From Pseudomonas sp. St316 (lineage in GTDB: Bacteria; Pseudomonadota; Gammaproteobacteria; Pseudomonadales; Pseudomonadaceae): a DNA stretch of 64,000 nucleotides. The stretch lies in contig NZ_AP021901.1 in the NCBI RefSeq assembly GCF_018325905.1, positions 4,774,001 through 4,838,000 of the forward strand, read 5' to 3'. This document shows, in pieces, positions 38,880-46,354 of this stretch (position 1 is its first letter; each line of letters begins with the position of its first letter). The notes under the pieces were generated by a model that saw nothing but the letters and a program-made list of their open reading frames with translations, did no database searches and was not told the DNA's origin. Position numbers and translations under genes: made by a program.

Positions 38880-39785
38880 TCAGGGCTTCATTTCGTTACT
38901 GATACCGTGGGGCACGTGACCGGTGGCGACCACCTCCCGGGCCAGTTCGCAATGACCGGTCTGGTCATCGAAAAAAACATCGGCGGCGAACGCTTCGAGG
39001 AAAGCCGATTTGGTCAGGCCGCCCAGGAACAACGACTCGTCCAGGCGAATATCCCACTCACGCAAGGTCCGGATGACCCGCTCGTGGGCCGGTGCCGAAC
39101 GGGCCGTCACCAGCGCCGTGCGAATGGGACAAGCGTCCTCGGGAAACTCGCGCTGCAGAGCATTGAGCGCCGCCAGGAATCCCTTGAACGGCCCGCCTCG
39201 CAGTGGCTCGCGGGCGGCCTGTCGCTCGCTGGCCTGGAAGGCTTCCAACCCATCGGCCTGATAGACGCGCTCCGATTCATCGGAAAACAGCACGGCATCG
39301 CCGTCGAAGGCAATGCGCAGTTCTTCGCTGGCCGCGCGACTGGCACCACCCGACAGGATGGTCGCGGCGGCAAACCCGGCGTCCAGGGCACTGCGCACGT
39401 CTTCAGCGTGGGTGGACAAGAAGAGATCACAGCCGAACGCCTTGAGGTACGGATACGGACTGCGACCGCCCACGAAAGCCGCGCGCGAGATCGCCAGCCC
39501 ATAATGATGGATCGAGTTGAACACTCGAAGGCCGGTGTCGGCACTGTTGCGCGAAACCAGGATAACCTCCACCCGGGCACGCCCCAGGCGTTCGTTGAGG
39601 TTCAGCAGCTTTTGCACCAGGGCGAAGGCGTCGCCGGGTGCCAGGACTTCGTCTTCATGCTCGATCTGGTATTGCCGATAGGCTTCGACACCACTGGACA
39701 AGTACACCTTGTGGCTTTCCCGCAGGTCGAACAACGCCCGCGACGAAATCGCCAGCACCAGTTTGTCGTCGATGTTGTTTGCCAT
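38880..39785 (-). CDS. Cytosolic 5'-nucleotidase (cN-I-like)
   Basis: A 301-aa protein resembling the 5'-nucleotidase family related to eukaryotic cN-I, HAD-like: LVLAISSRALFDLRESHKVY near the start, VEVILVSRNSADTGLRVFNSI, then ALVTARSAPAHERVIRTLREW and FLGGLTKSAFLEAFAADVFFDDQ. The latter resemble HAD motifs II to IV. It would dephosphorylate nucleoside monophosphates. The first catalytic Asp of HAD enzymes appears as LAISSRALFDL here, so motif I is unusual. ATG 39785 has GGGGAG. Confidence 0.83.
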   Translation of the reverse strand: MANNIDDKLVLAISSRALFDLRESHKVYLSSGVEAYRQYQIEHEDEVLAPGDAFALVQKLLNLNERLGRARVEVILVSRNSADTGLRVFNSIHHYGLAISRAAFVGGRSPYPYLKAFGCDLFLSTHAEDVRSALDAGFAAATILSGGASRAASEELRIAFDGDAVLFSDESERVYQADGLEAFQASERQAAREPLRGGPFKGFLAALNALQREFPEDACPIRTALVTARSAPAHERVIRTLREWDIRLDESLFLGGLTKSAFLEAFAADVFFDDQTGHCELAREVVATGHVPHGISNEMKP

Positions 39786-39806
39786 ACCGCTCCCCTTCTC
39801 GCCCGC

Positions 39807-40760
39807 TCAGCGGTTATATCGGTCCACGAACGCCAACGCCTGGTACAAGGCTTCGATTTTCGGCAGCTCACAGCCTGCCGCTTTCGCTGCCGCCAACGGC
39901 CGGCCATAGATCGCGTTCAGCTCCAGCGCGCGCTTGTGGGAATAATCGTGGTACATGCTCGGCCAGTAGTCGGGCATCTTCTCGGTCATCGTGAACAGAT
40001 ACTCGGCATAACCCGGGGCGATATGATGCCCGCAGGCTTGCGCACCGCGGACCACTTCCCCCATCAGTGCCTGGATCAATTCGCGGCTATGATCGTTGGC
40101 CATCAACGGCGTGGTACTGGCGCCCAACAGGACCGAAAGACCGTTGTACGGCACATTCCACACCAGCTTCTGCCAGCGGGCCTGTTGCAGGCCCGGCATG
40201 GCCTGGGCGTCGATGCCGGCGCTGCGGAACAACGTCGCCGCCTCTTCGACGATCACCATGCGTTGTGCCTGATCGGCGCAAGGCCCACTGTGATAACCGA
40301 CGTTGACCGTGCCAAGGGCCTGGTGGGTGACAACACCCGGGCCGACGCGATGCACGCAGATCAGGCACAGGCCACCCAACAGGTGCAACGAATCGGGCAA
40401 CAACGGTCGAAGGTCGTCTTCGACATCCAGGCCGTTCTGCAGCAACAGGACTTTTGCACCGTCGGCGGCAGCCTGGGTAATGGCCGGGGCCAGCTCGGCA
40501 TTGCTGGTGGTCTTGGCGCCGACCAGCAGCCAGTCGCAGGGCGGCATGTCGGCTGCCGAGCGATACGCCTGGACGGGGTTGAGGGCCAGCGTACCGTGAA
40601 CCGCGCTGTCGATCCGCAAGCCGGCTTCGGCCACGGCAGCAAATTCGCTGCGCAGCAAAAAGTGCACGTCAAAACCGGCACGCGCCAGCATCACGCCGTA
40701 GAACCCACCGATCGCCCCGGTGCCGATCATTCCGATCCGCGGTTTCACGCCTGCCTGCAT
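39807..40760 (-). CDS. Putative 2-dehydropantoate 2-reductase (PanE/ApbA family)
   Basis: A 317-aa NADPH-dependent reductase fold. The N-terminal dinucleotide motif is IGMIGTGAIGGFYGVMLARAG. The central KTTSNAELAPAI and LLLQNGLDVEDDLRPLLP, and the C-terminal QARWQKLVWNVPYNGLSVLLG, hold the catalytic Lys and substrate-binding Asn of the family. Pseudomonads carry several paralogues, so pantothenate synthesis is not proven for this one. It lies 21 bp upstream of the nucleotidase gene, probably in one operon. Confidence 0.85.
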   Translation of the reverse strand: MQAGVKPRIGMIGTGAIGGFYGVMLARAGFDVHFLLRSEFAAVAEAGLRIDSAVHGTLALNPVQAYRSAADMPPCDWLLVGAKTTSNAELAPAITQAAADGAKVLLLQNGLDVEDDLRPLLPDSLHLLGGLCLICVHRVGPGVVTHQALGTVNVGYHSGPCADQAQRMVIVEEAATLFRSAGIDAQAMPGLQQARWQKLVWNVPYNGLSVLLGASTTPLMANDHSRELIQALMGEVVRGAQACGHHIAPGYAEYLFTMTEKMPDYWPSMYHDYSHKRALELNAIYGRPLAAAKAAGCELPKIEALYQALAFVDRYNR

Positions 40761-41027
40761 CTTCGCAACTCTCCAAGTAAAAGTCCCTGCACACTATCAG
40801 CGCGAGCGGCATGGCATGCAATCATCATTACATCTGCTCACGAATCTGTTGCAGGGCCATCTCCAAGGCCTTTTCCCCAGCCTATAGGGCATTAAACCCG
40901 TGCCAGCCCATTGTCGAGCCACCTCGTAACGCGATAAGGTTCGGCTCCCCGACGCGCTTAAAATCCGCTGTGCACCGCCGCGCGGGGATCGCTGGCGGCC
41001 GGCACCCGTGACCTGACGAGTAACACG

Positions 41028-42104
41028 ATGGCTGATTTACCGATCAACGACCTTAACGTCGCCTCCAACGAGACCCTCATCACGCCTGACCAGCTCAAGC
41101 GCGATATCCCCCTGAGCGACGCTGCCCTGCGCACCGTGACCAAGGGCCGGGAAGTCATCCGCAACATCCTGGACGGCACCGATCATCGCCTGTTCGTGGT
41201 CATCGGGCCCTGCTCGATCCATGACATCAAGGCCGCCCACGAATACGCCGAGCGCCTGAAGGTGCTGGCTGCGGAAGTCTCCGACACCTTGTACCTGGTC
41301 ATGCGGGTGTATTTCGAGAAGCCTCGGACCACTGTCGGCTGGAAAGGCCTGATCAACGACCCGTACCTGGATGACTCCTTCAAGATTCAGGACGGCCTGC
41401 ATATCGGTCGTCAATTGCTGCTGGACCTGGCGGAAATGGGCCTGCCCACGGCGACCGAAGCCCTGGACCCGATCTCGCCGCAATACTTGCAGGACCTGAT
41501 CAGCTGGTCGGCCATCGGCGCGCGCACCACAGAATCCCAGACCCACCGCGAAATGGCCTCCGGCCTGTCGTCGGCGGTGGGCTTCAAGAACGGCACCGAC
41601 GGTGGCCTCACCGTGGCGATCAACGCCTTGCAGTCGGTTTCCAGCCCACACCGCTTCCTAGGCATCAACCAGGAAGGTGGCGTGTCGATCGTCACCACCA
41701 AGGGCAACGCCTACGGTCACGTGGTACTGCGCGGTGGCAACGGCAAGCCGAACTATGATTCGGTCAGCGTCGCGCTGTGCGAGCAGGCGCTGAACAAAGC
41801 CAAGATCAAGCCGAACATCATGGTCGACTGCAGCCACGCCAACTCCAACAAGGACCCGGCACTGCAACCGCTGGTGATGGAGAACGTGGCCAACCAGATC
41901 CTGGAAGGCAACCAGTCGATTATCGGCCTGATGGTCGAAAGCCACTTGAACTGGGGCTGCCAGGCCATCCCGAAAGACCTCGCCGACTTGCAATACGGCG
42001 TCTCCATCACCGATGCCTGCATCGACTGGAGCGCGACCGAGAACACCCTGCGCAGCATGCACGCCAAACTCAAGGACGTGCTGCCAAAGCGTCAACGCAG
42101 CTGA
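41028..42104 (+). CDS. Class I 3-deoxy-7-phosphoheptulonate synthase (AroF/G/H type)
   Basis: A 358-aa DAHP synthase of the E. coli type. Diagnostic motifs are LFVVIGPCSIHDIKAAHEYA, VMRVYFEKPRTTVGWKG, SWSAIGARTTESQTHREMASG (substrate and metal site), VGFKNGTDG and VDCSHANSNKDPALQP. Feedback specificity (Tyr, Phe or Trp) cannot be decided by eye. It is unrelated in sequence to the class II enzyme at 26918-28267. A strong bidirectional terminator follows. Confidence 0.95.
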   Translation: MADLPINDLNVASNETLITPDQLKRDIPLSDAALRTVTKGREVIRNILDGTDHRLFVVIGPCSIHDIKAAHEYAERLKVLAAEVSDTLYLVMRVYFEKPRTTVGWKGLINDPYLDDSFKIQDGLHIGRQLLLDLAEMGLPTATEALDPISPQYLQDLISWSAIGARTTESQTHREMASGLSSAVGFKNGTDGGLTVAINALQSVSSPHRFLGINQEGGVSIVTTKGNAYGHVVLRGGNGKPNYDSVSVALCEQALNKAKIKPNIMVDCSHANSNKDPALQPLVMENVANQILEGNQSIIGLMVESHLNWGCQAIPKDLADLQYGVSITDACIDWSATENTLRSMHAKLKDVLPKRQRS

Positions 42105-42136
42105 TCGGCCCGCTTCAACGCATAAAAAGCAACGCA

Positions 42137-42172
42137 TAAAAAAACGCCGGGCTTTTCAGTCCGGCGTTTTTT
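42137..42172. terminator. Bidirectional terminator between DAHP synthase and GNAT genes
   Basis: AAAACGCCGG and CCGGCGTTTT flank a 10-nt loop with A- and T-runs. It serves both convergent genes. Confidence 0.92.
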
Positions 42173-42190
42173 ATTGGGGAATCCGTTTTC

Positions 42191-42472
42191 TCAGAGTTTC
42201 GCCGCGTGCCGCTGGTGACGCTCCATGTAACGCTCCACGTAGGAGCAGGATGGGATCACCGTGTAGCCCATTTCTTCGGCGTACTGCAGCGCCCTTTCGG
42301 TCAACGCCGCCGCGATGCCCCGACCGCGCAAGGCGTTGGGCACGAAGGTGCGATAGATATCCAGGGTCTGCTTGCCCAGGTCCATATAGGTCAGATAGGC
42401 ACGATGACCGTCCACATTGGTCTCGAACTGATGACCAGCCTGGTCATGGTGGATGGTAACCGCCTCGCTCAT
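42191..42472 (-). CDS. Small GNAT-family N-acetyltransferase (COG2388/YidJ-like)
   Basis: A 93-aa mini-GNAT. The acetyl-CoA pyrophosphate loop is VPNALRGRGIAAALTERALQYAEEMG, and the C-terminal PSCSYVERYMERH is typical of COG2388. The acceptor substrate is unknown. ATG 42472 is chosen because GAGGAG precedes it at 5-6 bases; a GTG lies one codon upstream. Confidence 0.85.
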   Translation of the reverse strand: MSEAVTIHHDQAGHQFETNVDGHRAYLTYMDLGKQTLDIYRTFVPNALRGRGIAAALTERALQYAEEMGYTVIPSCSYVERYMERHQRHAAKL

Positions 42473-43107
42473 CACTACTCCTCGCGGGTCTGAATGCCGA
42501 CCCCTACCTTACCGATGTTTTTCCGGCGAAGGAACATCTACGCCACCCCGTGCCTTCCTGGTCACCGAGCGCCAAAACCGATCCGCTCAAACCCGAGCAC
42601 GTCGTGAATAGTAGGCACCAATGACGCAAATGCTCAAGGCACGCCTGTCATCGAAGGGGTAAACCTCGTCGGGTTTATCGATTGAGCGCCATCGTCGCGC
42701 TGTAGTCGATCACGGTGCAATAGCTGAACATCGCCAGTTGTTGAGTCTTGAGACGAGCGTGCGCAGTTAAAGTCACCGCCAATACCAATAAAGATGCCTG
42801 GGGCTTTGCACAAAAAATGTACAAAAGTGTAGATGAATCAATAAACAACGACGTTAGCGAGGGCTGCTGGAGTTCTGCGCCGCTACGGAACTTTTTTTCG
42901 TTGACGTGCTCCAGCCAAGGGCTTCGGGCTGTATATTTTTTAAACACCCCTTAGAAAAGTTGCTCGAAAAAGAATCACCGCCTACAATTTTTTTGCTTCT
43001 TGCGCTACGTCAGTTTACTTACTACAAGTAATGGGTAGTATGTACGCCGGCTAACTCCTCAGTCTGGGGAGACAGTCACTAATAGAATGTCCTTGAAGGG
43101 GAACACG
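42473..43107. other. Long AT-rich gap upstream of oprI
   Basis: This is 635 bp without a convincing gene. Bases 42750-43030 are distinctly AT-rich for this genome. The part next to oprI holds its promoter (42960-42988) and about 110 bp of leader. Short frames at 42675-42947 (minus) and 42748-42954 (plus) have no recognisable protein and were not accepted. Confidence 0.55.
42960..42988 (+). promoter_or_regulatory. Probable oprI promoter
   Basis: TTGCTC (42960-42965), a 17-bp spacer and TACAAT (42983-42988) predict a transcript with a leader of about 110 nt. The AT-rich DNA upstream could act as an UP-like element, fitting the very high expression known for oprI. Confidence 0.6.
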
Positions 43108-43359
43108 ATGAACAACGTTCTGAAATTCTCTGCTCTGGCCCTGGCCGCAGTTCTGGCTACCGGTTGCAGCAGCGCATCGAAAGAAACCGAAGCACGTCTG
43201 ACTGCTACCGAAGACGCAGCAGCTCGCTCCCAGGCTCGTGCAGACGAAGCTTACCGTAAAGCTGATGAAGCTCTGGCTGCTGCTCAAAAAGCACAACAGA
43301 CTGCTGACGAAGCTAACGAGCGTGCTCTGCGCATGCTGGAAAAAGCTAGCCGCAAGTAA
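43108..43359 (+). CDS. oprI: Major outer-membrane lipoprotein OprI
   Basis: An 83-aa murein lipoprotein. The signal peptide [20 protein letters not shown] ends in a lipobox with Cys20. The mature part is an alanine-rich coiled coil ([18 protein letters not shown] onward) ending [13 protein letters not shown], whose terminal Lys can link to peptidoglycan. Codon use is strongly biased, as expected of a highly expressed gene. ATG 43108 has AAGGGGAA. It is monocistronic, with a strong terminator. Confidence 0.97.
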   Translation: MNNVLKFSALALAAVLATGCSSASKETEARLTATEDAAARSQARADEAYRKADEALAAAQKAQQTADEANERALRMLEKASRK

Positions 43360-43381
43360 TAGTCCTTCGGGATTGTTATCG

Positions 43382-43413
43382 AGCCGACCCATTTTTGGGT
43401 CGGCTTTTTTTTT
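43382..43413 (+). terminator. Rho-independent terminator of oprI
   Basis: AGCCGACCC and GGGTCGGCT flank a 6-nt loop, followed by nine T. Confidence 0.95.
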
Positions 43414-43453
43414 GGGGATTCGAGCGCTGTTGCCCGATGTTTTCCCAAGCAAT

Positions 43454-43489
43454 AAAAAACCCGCCGACATCGCGAAACGTCGGCGGGTT
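43454..43489 (-). terminator. Terminator of the L,D-transpeptidase gene
   Basis: AACCCGCCGAC and GTCGGCGGGTT (11 bp) flank a 10-nt loop. The A-run at 43454-43459 is a T-run on the minus strand. It lies 14 bp beyond the stop. Confidence 0.88.
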
Positions 43490-43502
43490 GTTGTCGAGTC
43501 TT

Positions 43503-44474
43503 TTACTGCTGCAAGTCGATCGGCGCGCTCGTGACCATCGGTGCCGAGGTATTCGGAACAGCGATTTCCACCGGCATGCCATCTTCGGCCGCCACCACGT
43601 CCCGCACCACGTCCCAGTTCATGCGCAAGTTGCTGGTGATGTCTTCACGCTTGAGCATCGCGTTGATCACTGAGGTGTGCTTGTCCACCACCGACGGGTT
43701 GCCCTTGTCGTCCAACGGTGTGTGAGCTTCCAAGTACACCTTGCCACCGCTCAAGCCCAGCTTGTAGGGGTCGTTGATGATCCGCACCGATGTACCCACC
43801 GGCACCATGCCGGCCATTTCCAGCACGTTATTGTTGAACATCCGGAAGCAGCCGTGACTGGTCCGCATGCCGATGCCGAACTTCTTGTTCGAACCATGGA
43901 TCAGGTAGCCCGGGGTGCCCAGGGTGAACTTGAAGGGGCCCAGCGGGTTATCAGGGCCGGCGGGCACGACATTCGGCAGCGGGTCGCCGTCAGCGGCGTG
44001 TTCGGCCTTGATCGATGCCGGCGGAGTCCAGGTCGGGTTCGGCGTCTTGGCGATGATGCTGGTGTGGGCGATCGGCGATCCCCAACCCTCGCGCCCAATC
44101 CCCAGTGGGAAGGTGTAGACCACGTTCCGCCCCTTGGGGAAATAGTAAAGACGGTACTCGGCCAGGTTGATCACGATGCCTTCGCGCGGGCCCGGCGGCA
44201 GGATGAAGCGAGTCGGCAGCACGATCTCGGTGCCGGTGCCCGGCAACCAGGGGTCGACCCCCGGGTTGGCGGCGACCATCTCGCTGTAGCCCAGGTCATA
44301 GGTGGTGCCCAGGTCGGCGAAGGTGTCTTCGTATTTGGCCTTGATAACCTGCACCTGGCCAACGATGTCTTCACCCGGCGGTGGCAGAGGCAGTTCCAGG
44401 GCGGCAACGGGCCCCGCCATACACAGGGCGGCAAGAGACAGGCAGCGGGCGACGGCAGGCAAGCGCGGCAACAT
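43503..44474 (-). CDS. L,D-transpeptidase (ErfK/YbiS/YcfS type)
   Basis: A 323-aa periplasmic enzyme. The signal peptide is MLPRLPAVARCLSLAALCMA with cleavage near VAA-LE. A LysM-like segment (about 40-85, QVIKAKYEDTFADLG...NPGVDPWLPG) is followed by the YkuD catalytic domain with the Cys motif SHGCFRMFNNNV and HGSNKKFGIG. Such enzymes attach Braun-type lipoproteins to peptidoglycan or make 3-3 crosslinks. The neighbour oprI is a plausible substrate. ATG 44474 has AAGGA upstream. Confidence 0.9.
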   Translation of the reverse strand: MLPRLPAVARCLSLAALCMAGPVAALELPLPPPGEDIVGQVQVIKAKYEDTFADLGTTYDLGYSEMVAANPGVDPWLPGTGTEIVLPTRFILPPGPREGIVINLAEYRLYYFPKGRNVVYTFPLGIGREGWGSPIAHTSIIAKTPNPTWTPPASIKAEHAADGDPLPNVVPAGPDNPLGPFKFTLGTPGYLIHGSNKKFGIGMRTSHGCFRMFNNNVLEMAGMVPVGTSVRIINDPYKLGLSGGKVYLEAHTPLDDKGNPSVVDKHTSVINAMLKREDITSNLRMNWDVVRDVVAAEDGMPVEIAVPNTSAPMVTSAPIDLQQ

Positions 44475-44601
44475 CCGGGAAATCCTTCGCAGATCGAACA
44501 AGGGGTATGAAAACAGCGATTGTACACTGCCACCCGTTATTTCGGGGAGAGCGGTACAGCGGCGTCCGATGCGCAACATGTCTGGAGGCTTAGATGAAAC
44601 C

Positions 44602-44690
44602 CTGTGGGAACGAGCTTGCTCGCGATAGCGGTGGGCCTGCTTGCCTTGTTTTGAAGGTGCCGGCCCTATCGCGAGCAAGCTCGCTCCCAC
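44602..44690. repeat. REPIN-like doublet
   Basis: CTGTGGGAACGAGCTTGCTC and (reverse complement) GTGGGAGCGAGCTTGCTCG flank about 40 bp. The left arm has an A in place of the usual G. Confidence 0.85.
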
Positions 44691-44704
44691 CCCGGTTGCC
44701 CTGA

Positions 44705-44998
44705 CTACAACTCGAACCGCAGCTCCGGCCAGATCGGCGAAGTACCGCGCTTTTGCGACTCCAGGATCGCCCGGCATAACGAGCACAGACGATGATCCTG
44801 GAAAATCTTGCGATCGACGCTCGACCAGCGCGGCTGGGCCGGTAGCAGGCTGCCGCAGAGGGTCCGGTCGGCCGAGCCACCCAGCTCCAACTGCCGGGTC
44901 ACCAGGTGCACCCGCACTTCCTGGCAGGCGAACAGATCCAACTGCTCGTCAGGCTCGATCAGTTGGTAGGCAAACAAGGACCAGGCGGGACGCGGCAT
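44705..44998 (-). CDS. Conserved small protein with a CxxC motif, function unknown
   Basis: A 97-aa protein starting MPRPAWSLFAYQLIEPDEQ. It contains DHRLCSLCRAILESQKRG, a CxxC that could bind metal or be redox active, plus two further cysteines (FACQ and TLCGS). I do not recognise a named family. ATG 44998 gives the best N-terminus; an in-frame start lies 12 bp upstream. Confidence 0.7.
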   Translation of the reverse strand: MPRPAWSLFAYQLIEPDEQLDLFACQEVRVHLVTRQLELGGSADRTLCGSLLPAQPRWSSVDRKIFQDHRLCSLCRAILESQKRGTSPIWPELRFEL

Positions 44999-45054
44999 CG
45001 GGGGCTCCAAATCGGGGGCGCCACATTAGCCGAAAGCCCGCCGGTAGAAAAGCG

Positions 45055-45660
45055 TCAAAGCAGCGGTTTCAGTGTCGGCCAGACATTTTCCAGCAACTTG
45101 CCCTGGGCCGCGACGGACGGGTGTAATCCATCGTCTTGCATCATGGTCGGGATACCACCGACGTCCTTGAGGAAAAACGGCACCAGCGGGACTTTTTTCT
45201 CCTCGGCCAGGGTGCTGTAGACCCGGGCAAAGGCATCGGTGTAGCGCCGTCCGTAATTGGGTGGCAGTTGCATGCCCAGTAAAAGCACCTGGGCACCGCT
45301 GCCGCGAGCGCTGTCGATCATCGCTGCAAGGTTTTGTTGCAATTGTGTTGGCGGCTGTCCGCGCAGGCCATCGTTGCCACCCAGTTCCAGGATCACCAGG
45401 TCCGGCTTATGGGCTGCAAGCAGCGCCGGCAGCCGCGCCTGGCCTCCGGCGCTGGTGTCGCCACTGATGGAAGCATTGACCACTTTATCGTCAAAACCCT
45501 CGGCCTTGAGCCGTTGTTCGAGCAACGACACCCACCCTTGCCGGGTATCCAGGCCGAAAGCCGCGCTGATACTATCGCCAACGATCAGGACTGTACCCGC
45601 CGCTGCGTTCTGGGCCATGCACATCAAGGCCAGGCCGGCACTCAAAAACCACACACGCAT
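45055..45660 (-). CDS. tesA: Arylesterase / thioesterase I (TesA-like SGNH hydrolase)
   Basis: A 201-aa secreted SGNH hydrolase. The signal peptide MRVWFLSAGLALMCMAQNAA ends near AAAG-T. Block I has Ser30 (LIVGDSISAAFG), block III Gly-Asn-Asp (ELGGNDGLRG), block V DDGLHPS with the catalytic Asp and His. E. coli TesA is a periplasmic lysophospholipase/thioesterase. ATG 45660 is preceded by GGAG six bases upstream. It is divergent from the ybbA-like gene, with only 10 bp between start codons, as in the tesA-ybbA pair of other gammaproteobacteria. Confidence 0.93.
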   Translation of the reverse strand: MRVWFLSAGLALMCMAQNAAAGTVLIVGDSISAAFGLDTRQGWVSLLEQRLKAEGFDDKVVNASISGDTSAGGQARLPALLAAHKPDLVILELGGNDGLRGQPPTQLQQNLAAMIDSARGSGAQVLLLGMQLPPNYGRRYTDAFARVYSTLAEEKKVPLVPFFLKDVGGIPTMMQDDGLHPSVAAQGKLLENVWPTLKPLL

Positions 45661-45670
45661 CGGATTCTCC

Positions 45671-46354
45671 ATGGGCTCAAGCATTCTCACCGCGACGGAC
45701 CTTAGCAAAGTGGTCTCCAGCGCGGAAGGTGAACTGACCATCCTGCACGAACTCAGCCTGGAACTGAACAAAGGCGATAGCCTGGCCATCGTCGGCGCGT
45801 CCGGTTCCGGCAAATCCACCCTCCTGGGCCTGCTGGCCGGCCTCGACCTGCCCAGCAGCGGCGAGGTGACGCTCGCCGGCCGAGCCCTCAGCACCCTGGA
45901 TGAAGACCAACGTGCGCGGATCCGCGCCGAGCATGTCGGTTTCGTCTTCCAGTCGTTCCAGTTGCTCGACAGCCTCAATGCTCTGGAAAACGTCATGCTG
46001 CCGCTGGAACTGGACGGACGCAAGGACGCCCGCGAACGCGCCACGCAACTGTTGCAGCGCGTCGGCCTGGGCCAGCGCCTGACGCACTCGCCGCGCCAGC
46101 TCTCCGGCGGCGAGCAGCAACGCGTGGCGATTGCCCGCGCCTTTGCCGCCGAACCCGATGTGCTGTTTGCCGACGAACCCACCGGCAACCTCGACAGCCA
46201 CACCGGCGAGCGCATCAGCGACCTGCTGTTCGAATTGAACAAGGAACGCGGCACGACCCTGGTGCTGGTGACCCATGATGAACGCCTGGCCCATCGCTGC
46301 CGGCGCCTGATCCGACTTGAAGCCGGCGAGATGGTCGCCCCTCTGGAGCCTTGA
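45671..46354 (+). CDS. ybbA: ABC transporter ATP-binding protein YbbA
   Basis: A 227-aa MacB/LolD-type ATPase. Walker A GASGSGKSTLLGLLAGLDLP, Q-loop VFQSFQLLDSLNALENV, signature LSGGEQQRVAIARAFA, Walker B VLFADEPTGNLDS and switch LVTHDERLA are all present. Its TGA overlaps the ATG of the permease (TGATG). It partners the FtsX-type permease in a system of the mechanotransmission type, probably acting on lipids or envelope proteins. ATG 45671. Confidence 0.93.
   Translation: MGSSILTATDLSKVVSSAEGELTILHELSLELNKGDSLAIVGASGSGKSTLLGLLAGLDLPSSGEVTLAGRALSTLDEDQRARIRAEHVGFVFQSFQLLDSLNALENVMLPLELDGRKDARERATQLLQRVGLGQRLTHSPRQLSGGEQQRVAIARAFAAEPDVLFADEPTGNLDSHTGERISDLLFELNKERGTTLVLVTHDERLAHRCRRLIRLEAGEMVAPLEP

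Noticed and set aside
38850..40895. A 681-codon open frame on the plus strand
   Set aside because: It is antisense to two well-supported genes (nucleotidase and PanE-like reductase).
42675..42954. Overlapping small frames (90 and 68 codons) before oprI
   Set aside because: No ribosome-binding sites and no family resemblance; codon use is unlike neighbouring genes.
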